NCBI RefSeq assembly: GCF_000805385.1
Contig: NZ_JTJW01000010.1
Coordinates: forward strand, 248,001-312,000
Direction of reading: 5' to 3'
DNA: 64,000 bases
From: Mycolicibacterium setense
GTDB lineage: Bacteria; Actinomycetota; Actinomycetes; Mycobacteriales; Mycobacteriaceae
Shown: positions 16,546-23,962 of the stretch, piece by piece
How positions within the stretch are numbered: position 1 is the stretch's first letter
How the letters are laid out: the number at the start of each line of letters is the position of its first letter
The notes under the pieces: model-generated
Databases searched by the model: none
Seen by the model: only the letters and a program-made list of their open reading frames with translations
Told to the model about the DNA's origin: nothing
Made by a program: the position numbers and the translations under genes

Positions 16546-17408
16546 GTGCCGCGAGCCGTACCGTGCCCGCACTGGGCGATGTGGGCCTCGGCTGGCGGCG
16601 TGAGATCGCCGGGGTGATCGCCGATCTGCGGCCCGGGTTCTGCGAGGTGATCGCCGAGTCGATCCCGATCCGTCGCCGTCGAGCTCGGCCCGACCCGGCG
16701 CTGTCGGATCTTGCCGCCCGCGGCATCCCGGTGATCCCGCACGGCGTAGCACTTTCGCTGGGCGGCGCAGAACCCGTGCAGCCCAAGCGAGTACGCAGGC
16801 TGGCGGCCTGCGCGGAAGCACTCGGCTCCCCGGTGGCCAGCGAGCACATCGCCCTTGTCCGGGCCGGCGGGATCGAAGCCGGGCATCTGCTGCCGGTGCC
16901 CCGCACGCACGAAGCGCTCGACGTGCTGGCGGCCAACATCGACCGCACTCGTCGCGAGCTTCCCGTGCCACTGGCACTGGAGAACATCGCCTCCTTCGTC
17001 GAATGGCCGGAGTCAGATCTCACCGAGTCGGAGTTCCTCACCGAGTTGGTGGAACGCACCGGGGTGCTGTTGGTTCTCGACGTGGCGAACGTCTACGCCA
17101 ACGCACGCAACCGCGGACGTGATCCGCTGCGGGAGCTGGAGCGGCTGCCGGTGGAGCGAGTGGCCTACAGCCATGTCGCAGGGGGTCGGCAGGGCGAGGA
17201 TTTCTACCACGACACCCACACCGCTCCGACCCCGCCGGAGGTGCTGGACCTCGTCACAGCGCTGCGGGAACGGGTCGACACCCCTTTCATGTTGGAACGC
17301 GATGGCCAGTTTCCGCCCGCCGCAGAGCTTTTCGACGAGTTGGACACGATCGCCGTGGCGGCCGGGGCCGCTCCGATCACGACCGGGGCAAGGGAGGTGT
17401 GGGTATGA
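16542..17408 (+). CDS. DUF692 / MNIO-family multinuclear iron oxidative enzyme
   Basis: A 288-residue TIM-barrel enzyme of the DUF692 family, now named MNIO after methanobactin MbnB. The conserved metal-site positions are all present: His in VIPHGVALSLGG, His in SEHIALVRAG, Glu in LALENIAS, Asp and Asn in LVLDVANVYANARN, His in AYSHVAGG, Asp/His in YHDTHTAP and Glu/Asp in FMLERDGQ. Known members use two or three iron ions and O2 to rearrange or cleave at cysteine residues of ribosomal peptides. Here it is coupled by ATGA overlaps both to the preceding Cys/Gly-tailed membrane protein and to the small gene after it. No MbnC- or RRE-type partner is recognisable beside it. Confidence 0.9.
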   Translation: MSAASRTVPALGDVGLGWRREIAGVIADLRPGFCEVIAESIPIRRRRARPDPALSDLAARGIPVIPHGVALSLGGAEPVQPKRVRRLAACAEALGSPVASEHIALVRAGGIEAGHLLPVPRTHEALDVLAANIDRTRRELPVPLALENIASFVEWPESDLTESEFLTELVERTGVLLVLDVANVYANARNRGRDPLRELERLPVERVAYSHVAGGRQGEDFYHDTHTAPTPPEVLDLVTALRERVDTPFMLERDGQFPPAAELFDELDTIAVAAGAAPITTGAREVWV

Positions 17409-17587
17409 CGAACACATTGGCCGCACGTCAGGAGGCTCTGGTTCGGGCGTTGGTAGCCGGCGGCCCCGTGCCGCCGGGCTTCGATCCCGCCGCAGTGGCC
17501 GCGGCGGGCGAGGTGTGCCGTCACAAGCGCGACGCGCACTCGGGTGCGAGTACCCGTCGGCGTTGGTGGTGGCCCGTAGGGCGCTGA
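17405..17587 (+). CDS. small SCO6045-like protein, third gene of the MNIO operon
   Basis: A 60-residue product whose ATG overlaps the MNIO stop (ATGA). The N-terminal part (LAARQEALVRALVAGGPVPPGFDPAAVAAAG) has the look of a short actinobacterial family found next to DUF692 genes, where it often ends in a KR-rich and W-P-rich C-terminus. Here the end (RHKRDAHSGASTRRRWWWPVGR) is short and basic and may be diverged or clipped by a frameshift. It might serve as the peptide-recognition or chaperone partner the MNIO enzyme otherwise lacks. The function is inferred from position only. Confidence 0.6.
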   Translation: MTNTLAARQEALVRALVAGGPVPPGFDPAAVAAAGEVCRHKRDAHSGASTRRRWWWPVGR

Positions 17588-17623
17588 AATACCGGACAGC
17601 GACCAGCGTGACACGATGATCAG

Positions 17624-18442
17624 ATGAGTGACTGGACGAGGGAACGACTTTTCGGCGCTGTGAAAGCGGCCGGAGCGGCTTCGATGGTGGGTTGTGCGTT
17701 GGTGCTGGGTGCCGGTGCGGCGCAGGCAGATCCGGTGCCGTTCGAGCCGCCGAGGCTCGTGCCGACCGACGGCTCGACCGTCGGTGTGGCCCAGCCGATC
17801 ATCATCAACTTCCCGGGCCCCGTCGATGACGCCGGTGCCACCGAAAACGCCATCCACATCTCGTCCGTCCCGGAAGTGCCCGGCAAGTTCTACTGGATGA
17901 CTCCCACGCAACTGCGCTGGCGTCCGCTGAGCTTCTGGCCCGCCCACACCTCGGTCACCGTCGACGCCGCCGGCACGGTGTCCAGCTTCAACACCGGGGA
18001 CACGCTGGTGGCCACGGCCAATGACACCACCCACCAACTGACCGTCACCCGTAACGGGACCGTGGAGAAAACCATCCCGATGTCGATGGGCATGGCATCC
18101 GGCGGCCACCAGACTCCGAACGGCACCTTCTACGTGCAGGAGAAGATGCCCTCGGTGGTGATGGATTCGTCAACCTATGGCGTTCCGGTCAACTCGCCGA
18201 ACGGATACAAGCTGAACGTCGATCTGGCCGTCCGATTCGACGACAGCGGCGACTTCGTCCACAGCGCCCCATGGTCTGTGGCTGACCAGGGCAAGCGCAA
18301 CGTCAGTCACGGCTGCATCAACATCAGCCCCGCCAACGCGAAGTGGTTCTTCGACAACGTCAAGCCCGGCGATCCCATCATCGTCGAGAACTCGACCGGC
18401 ACCTACACCCGGCACGACGGCTCCAACGACTGGCAGATCTAG
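17624..18442 (+). CDS. L,D-transpeptidase with Ig-like domain
   Basis: A 272-residue exported L,D-transpeptidase. A signal/anchor helix (about residues 10-35, ending GAGAAQADP) is followed by one bacterial Ig-like domain (about 40-125) and the YkuD catalytic domain, with the active-site motif SHGCINISPANAKWF holding the nucleophilic Cys. It forms 3-3 peptide cross-links in peptidoglycan in the periplasm and belongs to the mycobacterial Ldt class with a single Ig domain. It lies 36 bases after the MNIO operon on the same strand and may be read from it, though a functional link is not established. Confidence 0.93.
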   Translation: MSDWTRERLFGAVKAAGAASMVGCALVLGAGAAQADPVPFEPPRLVPTDGSTVGVAQPIIINFPGPVDDAGATENAIHISSVPEVPGKFYWMTPTQLRWRPLSFWPAHTSVTVDAAGTVSSFNTGDTLVATANDTTHQLTVTRNGTVEKTIPMSMGMASGGHQTPNGTFYVQEKMPSVVMDSSTYGVPVNSPNGYKLNVDLAVRFDDSGDFVHSAPWSVADQGKRNVSHGCINISPANAKWFFDNVKPGDPIIVENSTGTYTRHDGSNDWQI

Positions 18443-18650
18443 GTCTCGAGAAGCGCCGCGACGGTTCCGACGATCGTTGTCAGCAGTCGATCTGACGCCG
18501 GTTGCCACATCTCGTGGCGCTTCTTCGGCGTGATGTCCACAGGGTCACCGTCCCGTGTGACACGGCCCGTCGTCAGGCTGATCCTGAATCAGCCATCGTC
18601 GTACTTCCGCGTAGCCGATCAATGCATGGCACTTCGTCGCGGTGCCGCCC

Positions 18651-18965
18651 CTAGGCATGATTGCGGCGATGCTGCGCCGCCGCCAACCGGAGCAACTCGG
18701 AATACCCCTGTTCAAAGTTCTTCCGTGTATCGGCATCGAATCGATCCGCGAGGTAACCGTTCAGCTCGTTGGCGATGATCGCAACGAGCTGCTCCTGCGA
18801 CCGATCACGTAGGTCAAGCATCAGGATGTTGTTGTCACGCAACTCGACGATCTCGGCCTTGCGATCACCGTCGGGCAGACGATCCTCAAGCAAGTCGAAC
18901 ACGATCTCCGTCATCCACGAATTCCAGGACCAGCTACCGTCCAGAAACCGGACAAGGCTGTTCAT
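18651..18965 (-). CDS. hypothetical protein, second gene of a coupled pair
   Basis: A 104-residue acidic, mostly helical soluble protein (MNSLVRFLDGSWSWNSWMTE at the start, then LRDRSQEQLVAIIANELNGYL). I recognise no family. Its start overlaps the stop of the upstream membrane-protein gene by one base (TAATG), so the two are translated together. Base composition is less GC-rich than the surroundings, as for accessory genes. Confidence 0.6.
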   Translation of the reverse strand: MNSLVRFLDGSWSWNSWMTEIVFDLLEDRLPDGDRKAEIVELRDNNILMLDLRDRSQEQLVAIIANELNGYLADRFDADTRKNFEQGYSELLRLAAAQHRRNHA

Positions 18966-19528
18966 TACTCGTCTCCCACTGTGACCGTATCGGGATTCCC
19001 GCCGATGCCTGCGAACCGCACAAACTGGATGTCGTCCAGGTCGTCGGGATCGTCGTTGGTATGGCGAAAGACCACGACCTGCCCGACATGCACGTAAGCG
19101 TCTGCTGGGTAGTCCTGACTGTAGAGCCGCCGGTGGATCTTCTCCTTTCCGGGAAAGTCGGCGCTGATCACGAGCGTGAACGTGTCGTGTCCGCCGATCT
19201 CCGAGGATGGTTCCGCGTTCCGGAAGTCGACCATGCCGGTCGACTTGTAGCCAGCGGCGAACCTCGACTCGCGGACCCGGTCCTGTGCTTCGGTCTCCAG
19301 GAATGCACCGACGACAAGGAGCGCGAGGCCTACCCAGGTCGTCCAGATGAGAACAGTGAAGACGCTGTCGTCGCCGGTAACCTGCTGCACCAGTAGTGCG
19401 ATCCCCAACGTGGCGAACGGGAGCGCGATACCGACGAGCGCCATCCCAGCAGCCAAGCTTTGTATTCGTGACCAGCGGCGTACACGTGCCTGGAGCTCCT
19501 GAGCCGTCGCAGTGCTCATGTCAGACAT
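18965..19528 (-). CDS. hypothetical two-helix membrane protein
   Basis: A protein of about 187 residues with two transmembrane helices (near residues 25-47 and 58-76; LAAGMALVGIALPFATLGIA and VLIWTTWVGLALLVVGAFL) and a soluble C-terminal part of mixed beta character (HDTFTLVISADFPG, AYVHVGQVVVFRHTND). No family is recognised. The longest frame starts at a TTG at 19540; ATG 19528 is preferred. It is coupled to the 104-residue gene. The pair sits between the two Cys/Gly-tail loci on the opposite strand. Confidence 0.6.
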   Translation of the reverse strand: MSDMSTATAQELQARVRRWSRIQSLAAGMALVGIALPFATLGIALLVQQVTGDDSVFTVLIWTTWVGLALLVVGAFLETEAQDRVRESRFAAGYKSTGMVDFRNAEPSSEIGGHDTFTLVISADFPGKEKIHRRLYSQDYPADAYVHVGQVVVFRHTNDDPDDLDDIQFVRFAGIGGNPDTVTVGDE

Positions 19529-19647
19529 AGTTTCTCGCAACCGCTGCTACCGATCACAAGAACCCCACCGGAGTTGGGATCGGTAGCGTCGCCGCGTGTG
19601 GTCCGCTTTGTCCCGTAACGACATAGACGGCACGGGAGGACGAGATC

Positions 19648-19926
19648 ATGTGGTGGTTGATTCCGGTGGTGGTCATCGCGTTCGACCTGGCGCTCGTCGC
19701 GATCTTCGCAACCCTCAAACGGCGGCGGCTTGGTGGGCTTGGGACTGCCCGCCGCGGGAGGTTCGGGTCAGTTGCCGGCGCCGGCGGAGCAGCCATCTGG
19801 GCGACAGGTGCTGACTTCGGTCTCGGCGACGTAGGTCATGGGGGCCACTCGGGTTGCGCTGGTGGCCACAGCGGCTGCGGCGGCGGAAGCAGTTGTGGCG
19901 GGGGCGGCTGCGGCGGTGGCTGCTGA
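19648..19926 (+). CDS. one-TM mini-protein with Cys/Gly/His-rich tail
   Basis: A 92-residue protein: one N-terminal transmembrane helix (residues about 3-24, WLIPVVVIAFDLALVAIFAT), a basic stop-transfer segment (KRRRLGG), then a low-complexity tail of about 32 residues of Gly/Ser with five Cys and three His, ending in a terminal Cys (SCGGGGCGGGC). GGGAGGA 7 bases before the ATG is a strong ribosome-binding site. The tail resembles that of the TIGR04222-like protein 3 kb upstream although the rest of the protein is unrelated. Its stop overlaps the next gene's start (TGATG), suggesting the two products act together. Confidence 0.72.
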   Translation: MWWLIPVVVIAFDLALVAIFATLKRRRLGGLGTARRGRFGSVAGAGGAAIWATGADFGLGDVGHGGHSGCAGGHSGCGGGSSCGGGGCGGGC

Positions 19927-20441
19927 TGATCACGCTGCGAAGGGCTCGCGCCCGGCATGCCGCCGGGCAGGTGATCGCTGATCTGGAATTGCCGGAGGCG
20001 GTGTTCAAGACCTGCCCCTGGCAGCCGCGTGAACTCATCGAAACCGGTCTGCGACAGTGGTTTCGATGCTGTGCGGTAGCGCTGCGCGACGGTCAGACCA
20101 TCGGGATGCCCTCGCGTGCGGTCGATGAAGCCTGGCATGGCCTGATCCTGTGCACCGTCCGCTATGCGGCGTTCTGTGACGCCGCCTACGGGCGGTTCCT
20201 GCACCACCATCCCGAGGGCGGTGCGCCGCCTGCCGTCGCTGCGGCCGGAGAGTGCATGGACGAACAGTTGCGCCGCACCGTCATCGCTTGGTCCATGGTC
20301 GCTGAGCCGGGTGAATGTTGCGTCCTGTGGGATCTGGACTCTCGCCTCGGGCTCGATGAGCCATGGGGCATCGCTGCGCACCGGGTCGCGGACATCGAGG
20401 CGGCGCTGACCGGCCGGGCCGGCGTTTCCGTGTCGGGGTGA
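19926..20441 (+). CDS. WH-motif (glycine-rich-domain-protein-like) partner protein
   Basis: A 171-residue soluble protein coupled to the preceding Cys/Gly mini-protein. The central AVDEAWHGLILCTVRYAAFC segment, followed by YGRFLHHHPEGG, is the D-x2-WH-x-L...Y..FC...G.F.HH signature of the GRDP-like (DUF1399) group, found in proteins associated with glycine-rich domains. Conserved His, Asp and Cys could bind metal, which is inference. The frame is open from 19854, but ATG 19926 overlaps the upstream stop and begins the conserved part. The immediate position suggests it acts on or recognises the Cys/Gly tail. Confidence 0.68.
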   Translation: MITLRRARARHAAGQVIADLELPEAVFKTCPWQPRELIETGLRQWFRCCAVALRDGQTIGMPSRAVDEAWHGLILCTVRYAAFCDAAYGRFLHHHPEGGAPPAVAAAGECMDEQLRRTVIAWSMVAEPGECCVLWDLDSRLGLDEPWGIAAHRVADIEAALTGRAGVSVSG

Positions 20442-20540
20442 CAAACCAGTCTGGCGGCGGGGCCACCGCGCGGGCGATTAGATCCTCAATGGTCGCTCTG
20501 GGTCATCGAGCGCTCGCCGCGGGCCCGGCCCCAGACACAG

Positions 20541-20563
20541 AAAAACCCGCTACGAATAGCGGG
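20541..20563 (-). terminator. rho-independent terminator after tRNA-Phe
   Basis: Read on the minus strand, CCCGCTA-TTCG-TAGCGGG forms a perfect 7-bp stem closed by a UUCG loop and is followed directly by five T. It lies 9 bases past the 3' end of tRNA-Phe and ends the Glu-Asp-Phe tRNA transcript. Confidence 0.88.
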
Positions 20564-20572
20564 CTATCTCAG

Positions 20573-20646
20573 TGGCCAGGGCCGGGATCGAACCGGCGAC
20601 CTTCCGCTTTTCAGGCGGACGCTCGTACCAACTGAGCTACCTGGCC
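20573..20646 (-). tRNA. pheU: tRNA-Phe (GAA)
   Basis: A 74-nt cloverleaf on the minus strand. The anticodon stem TCCGC/GCGGA encloses loop CTGAAAA, giving anticodon GAA. The acceptor arms GGCCAGG and CCTGGCC pair perfectly, with discriminator A; CCA is not encoded. It is the last gene of a Glu-Asp-Phe cluster, the same order as M. tuberculosis gluT-aspT-pheU. Confidence 0.96.
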
Positions 20647-20687
20647 GGAAGGCACCGGCTCTTGCAAACCGAACTGCCTCGCCGTGA

Positions 20688-20764
20688 TGGCGACCCTGAC
20701 GGGACTCGAACCCGCGACCTCCGCCGTGACAGGGCGGCGCGCTAACCAACTGCGCCACAGGGCC
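20688..20764 (-). tRNA. aspT: tRNA-Asp (GTC), CCA encoded
   Basis: Minus-strand cloverleaf. Stem CCGCC/GGCGG encloses loop CTGTCAC, giving anticodon GTC. Acceptor GGCCCTG pairs with CAGGGTC (one G-U), the discriminator is G, and a 3' CCA is present in the DNA (20688-20690). Confidence 0.96.
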
Positions 20765-20799
20765 TTGCTTTCCTGCGTGCTCCACGTTTCCGTGGTGCG

Positions 20800-20872
20800 T
20801 ACCCCCAACGGGATTCGAACCCGTGCTACCGCCGTGAAAGGGCGGCGTCCTAGGCCACTAGACGATGGGGGC
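20800..20872 (-). tRNA. gluT: tRNA-Glu (TTC)
   Basis: A 73-nt minus-strand cloverleaf. Stem CCGCC/GGCGG with loop CTTTCAC gives anticodon TTC; acceptor GCCCCCA pairs with TGGGGGT, discriminator A, no encoded CCA. First gene of the cluster. It is divergent from tRNA-Lys; the shared promoter region is 20873-21006. Confidence 0.96.
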
Positions 20873-21006
20873 CTGTCCGAATCTCTCCGGGGTACTCATC
20901 AACCTCGTTCGTTGGGAGCTTCGATAGCTTAGGGTACAGATGCCCAAATCCTCAAACCCGGTGGTCGTAACACCAAAATCATCCATCTTGTACCCTGTCT
21001 TTTCGC

Positions 21007-21082
21007 GCCCCTATAGCTCAGTTGGTAGAGCTACGGACTTTTAATCCGCAGGTCCTAGGTTCGAGTCCTAGTGGGGGCACCA
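21007..21082 (+). tRNA. lysT: tRNA-Lys (TTT), CCA encoded
   Basis: Plus-strand cloverleaf. The anticodon loop CTTTTAA gives anticodon TTT. Acceptor GCCCCTA pairs with TGGGGGC, discriminator A, followed by CCA. Position 27-43 of the anticodon stem is an A-C mismatch. A TTTCGC run precedes the 5' end. Confidence 0.95.
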
Positions 21083-21087
21083 CACAC

Positions 21088-21104
21088 CCCGCCCACGCGG
21101 CGGG
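21088..21104 (+). terminator. short GC hairpin after tRNA-Lys
   Basis: CCCGCC-CACGC-GGCGGG, a 6-bp stem starting 6 bases after the encoded CCA. There is no T-tract, so termination efficiency is uncertain. Confidence 0.35.
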
Positions 21105-21289
21105 TAACGGTGCGGCGCACGCGCTCTGCGCGTGAGCCGTTCACACGCTCCGCTACAGCCGCCTCACAGGTCCGGGGATGCGTGAGCACCACGAGCCACA
21201 CCCGTTTATCGTTATGCCCGGGGGTCGGAAGTGGACCGAGCGTGAACTCTTCGCGTTCGGGTCGACAGTTCGAATGAAGGAGTCACCGA

Positions 21290-21646
21290 ATGCTCTCCCG
21301 GCGCCCGCGTACCCGAGTCCTGGCCACCGCGATCGGTGCCGCCGCGCTGGCTGCCAGTGCCGCATTCGGGGTCGCACCGGCCCACGCCGACGCCCAGGAC
21401 GACCAGTTCTTCACGATCGTCAAAGACCTGAACATCCCCACCACTTCGGCCGAGGAGGCAGGGCAGGTCGGCCGCGGGGTTTGTGACGCACTCACGAAGG
21501 GCAAGATCGAGCCCGCCCGCACCGTACGGGGAGTCATCAGCCAGTTGATGAATCAGGCCGGTATCGACAAACACCAAGCCGCGAACCTGGTGCGGGGCGC
21601 GGTCAAGGTGTACTGCCCACAGAACGCCGCATTCGTCGGGCGCTGA
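21290..21646 (+). CDS. DUF732-family secreted protein
   Basis: A 118-residue mycobacterial DUF732 protein. A Sec signal peptide (about residues 1-33, ending APAHADA) is followed by the small helical domain with two Cys (GVCDAL and VYCPQN) and the family core DDQFFTIVKDLNIP ... AANLVRGAVKVYC. It is exported; function unknown. AAGGAG 7 bases before ATG supports the start. It is convergent with the MpaB-like gene. Confidence 0.9.
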   Translation: MLSRRPRTRVLATAIGAAALAASAAFGVAPAHADAQDDQFFTIVKDLNIPTTSAEEAGQVGRGVCDALTKGKIEPARTVRGVISQLMNQAGIDKHQAANLVRGAVKVYCPQNAAFVGR

Positions 21647-21656
21647 GGCGGGCTGT

Positions 21657-22688
21657 TCAGACCTTCGGGCAGTAGTGCATCCCGTTGTCGCGGTGCCCGA
21701 TTGGCGGCAGGTTGCGGGCCGGGGTGTGCACCAGCGGAGCGTCGGCCGGAAGTCGTCCGGAGGCACGGTCCCAGGCGCTGCGCGCCCGTGGATGCATGCG
21801 CCGCCGCGGGGGCACCAGGTTGAACACCCTGCCAACCACTTTGCCCAGCAGTCGGTGCAACTTCTCGTCGCGCTCAGACCAGGTGTATCCCATCAGCTCC
21901 CGCACGGCCGGGTGGTAGAGGCCGACGGTGAACCAGACGAACAACGGGTGCACCAGGTACTTACGCTGCACGGCCCACATCCAGTCGGGCAGCTTCGACG
22001 CGAACGGCGGCTTCGGCAGCTCACTGAGATCCAACACATCGCGAGCAGCCTGGTTGTTCTCCAATACGTTGCGGCACATGTGTTCCCAGTAGACCTGGAA
22101 GTCCTCCCAGGTTTCCGGTACTGGCCGCATGCTCATCCCGTACATCGAGTACCACTGCTTGTGTTCCTCGAACAGCTGCCGCTTGTCGGCCTCGGAGATC
22201 CCGCCCGCGAGCCGGTCCGCGACGATGATCGTGCCGACGAAGAACGTGGAATGCGCCCAGTAGAAGACCTCGGGATTCAACGCGTGGTAACGGCGCCCCT
22301 GCGAGTCAGTCCCTTTGATGTTGACGTGGTAGTCGCGCACCTCGGCACCGGTCCGCGGCGCGCGGTCGCCGTCGAACACCACGCCGCCGATGGGGTACAG
22401 CGAGCGCAACAGGCGGGGCCAACGTTCTTGGAAGAAGATCGAATGCTCGGTCACCGCCGCACCGAGCTGCGGGTGCATGTTCTGCATCGATCCGGCCCAC
22501 GGCCCCTGGAGCATGCCCCGCCAGTCGCCGAAGTACTTCCACGTCAGCGAATCCGGTCCCAGCGGGATCGGCGGCGCCTCGTAGCCGCCGGGGGCGGCCG
22601 GGCAGCCCGCGGCCACCGCAGCGGATCCGCTGGTCACGGGGCATGTCTCAGAAGTATCTTGTGTCACAGGTGCGCTTTCTGCCGGCAA
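21657..22688 (-). CDS. MpaB-like oxygenase (DUF2236)
   Basis: A 343-residue DUF2236 protein. Conserved histidine segments (YWAHSTFFVGTIIVADRL, FEEHKQWYSMYG, YWEHMCRNVLENN) match the group that includes the latex-clearing protein and MpaB-type haem-b oxygenases. The substrate in mycobacteria is unknown. It is divergent from a tetR gene across a 59-base gap that contains an inverted-repeat operator, so repression by that regulator is likely. Confidence 0.85.
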   Translation of the reverse strand: MPAESAPVTQDTSETCPVTSGSAAVAAGCPAAPGGYEAPPIPLGPDSLTWKYFGDWRGMLQGPWAGSMQNMHPQLGAAVTEHSIFFQERWPRLLRSLYPIGGVVFDGDRAPRTGAEVRDYHVNIKGTDSQGRRYHALNPEVFYWAHSTFFVGTIIVADRLAGGISEADKRQLFEEHKQWYSMYGMSMRPVPETWEDFQVYWEHMCRNVLENNQAARDVLDLSELPKPPFASKLPDWMWAVQRKYLVHPLFVWFTVGLYHPAVRELMGYTWSERDEKLHRLLGKVVGRVFNLVPPRRRMHPRARSAWDRASGRLPADAPLVHTPARNLPPIGHRDNGMHYCPKV

Positions 22689-22710
22689 GACGATGGTTCT
22701 CTGTGAAATG

Positions 22711-22728
22711 TGACTACATACGTTGTCA
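22711..22728. promoter_or_regulatory. candidate TetR operator between mpaB-like gene and tetR
   Basis: TGACTACATACGTTGTCA is an inverted repeat with 7 of 9 positions matching between half-sites (TGACTACAT against TGACAACGT). It lies in the short divergent gap, 22 bases before the oxygenase start and 19 bases before the tetR start, the usual place for a local TetR operator. Confidence 0.5.
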
Positions 22729-22747
22729 TCAGAGCTTAGGAGTAGAT

Positions 22748-23332
22748 GTGCCGTCCGGTCAACGACGCGGCCGATGGTCGGGTGTTCCGCTACAGGAACG
22801 CGCGGCTCGTCGCCGCGACGAACTGATCGCCGCAGGCGTCACCCTGCTGGGCAAAGCGGACGGCCCGGCGCTGACGGTCCGAGCGGTGTGCCGGGCGGCC
22901 GAACTCACCGAGCGCTACTTCTACGAGAGCTTCAATGACCGCGACGCGTTCGTCCGGGCGGTCTACGACGACGTCTGCGCGCGGGCGATGTCCGCCCTGA
23001 CCACCGCCGCCACTCCCCGGGAGGCAGTGGAACGGTTCGTCACACTCATGGTCGACGACCCCACCCGCGGCCGGGTGCTGCTGGTCGCCCCGGAAACCGA
23101 ACCGGTGCTGACCCGCTCGGGCGCGGAATGGATGCCCGACTTCATCGGCCTGCTGCAGCGCAAACTGACCCGCATCGCCGATCCGGTACGTCAGGCCATG
23201 GTCGCCACCAGCCTGATCGGGGCCCTGACCGCGCTGTTCACCGCCTATCTCGACGATCGCCTGCCGGCCAGCCGCGAACAATTCATCGACTACTGCGTCG
23301 ACATGCTGGTCGGCCGCGTCGGCAGTTTCTGA
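22748..23332 (+). CDS. TetR-family transcriptional regulator
   Basis: A 194-residue regulator with HTH (RRDELIAAGVTLLGKADG ... LTVRAVCRAAELTERYFYE SFNDRDAFVRAV as segments) and a C-terminal ligand domain. The frame is open to 22643, overlapping the divergent gene, but AGGAG at 22738-22742 with 5-base spacing points to GTG 22748. It is divergent from the MpaB-like oxygenase and probably regulates it. Confidence 0.88.
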   Translation: MPSGQRRGRWSGVPLQERAARRRDELIAAGVTLLGKADGPALTVRAVCRAAELTERYFYESFNDRDAFVRAVYDDVCARAMSALTTAATPREAVERFVTLMVDDPTRGRVLLVAPETEPVLTRSGAEWMPDFIGLLQRKLTRIADPVRQAMVATSLIGALTALFTAYLDDRLPASREQFIDYCVDMLVGRVGSF

Positions 23333-23343
23333 GAAGGCCCCGA

Positions 23344-23784
23344 CTATTCGTCAGGGGTGCTGGCCTCGGCGATCGGCTCCTCCTCGGCCGCGGCGGCCTC
23401 ATCTTCGGCAGCCTTGGCCTCGCGGCCCGCCGGGCTGCCGATCGATGCCCCCGGATGGGTCTCGGTGGCATGGTCGCCGTCGCAATTGAGCGACACCTGC
23501 GTCACGTCTTCTTCGTATTCGTAGTAGGTGTCGGAGGTTTGCGGCACCAGTTGCCGGACAGTCCAGGCGTTGGTCACTATGCACTCGTCGCGCGGCAACC
23601 GACTGCCGACGGTGACAGCGACATGCGCGGTGCCCCCGCCGTCCTCGATAGCGGTGACGGCGTCGCTGTAGGTCTGCCCCACGACATCCGGCGCCGCATG
23701 GGCCGCCCCCGCGCCCATCACCGCGAACGCAAATCCCGCCGCGGACACACTGATGACACTTCCGAACCCGATCGCGATCCTCAT
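23344..23784 (-). CDS. secreted PASTA-like small protein, paralogue 1 of 3
   Basis: A 146-residue exported protein. The signal peptide ends near AHAA, followed by a PDVVGQTYSDAVTAIEDGGG segment that resembles the first half of a PASTA repeat, then two conserved Cys (DECIVTNAW, LNCDGDHAT), the box HPGASIGSPAGREAK, a Glu/Ala-rich stretch and the C-terminus EASTPDE. Two close paralogues follow in tandem upstream (23963 and 24524) with the same C-terminal tag. The function is unknown; the conserved Cys pair suggests a disulphide in the envelope. It is the most divergent copy, with a WTVRQLVPQ insertion. Confidence 0.82.
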   Translation of the reverse strand: MRIAIGFGSVISVSAAGFAFAVMGAGAAHAAPDVVGQTYSDAVTAIEDGGGTAHVAVTVGSRLPRDECIVTNAWTVRQLVPQTSDTYYEYEEDVTQVSLNCDGDHATETHPGASIGSPAGREAKAAEDEAAAAEEEPIAEASTPDE

Positions 23785-23962
23785 ATAGCCAGACCTTCCC
23801 CGTCCGGTGATCTCTCCCGGAGAGGTGGGGTGCCGGCACCTCAGGCCCGCGTGTCAGCATCCCCTCGTTCCGCGGCAGGTGCCACAGATGACTCTTTGGG
23901 AGCTGACCTGCATTTTAGTCCGCAGTGGGGCTCAGATCGAGGAATTGACGCCGACTCAATCG

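Noticed and set aside
20573..21082. The tRNA cluster as an integration (att) site
   Set aside because: No integrase gene and no direct repeat of a tRNA 3' end was seen in the flanks.
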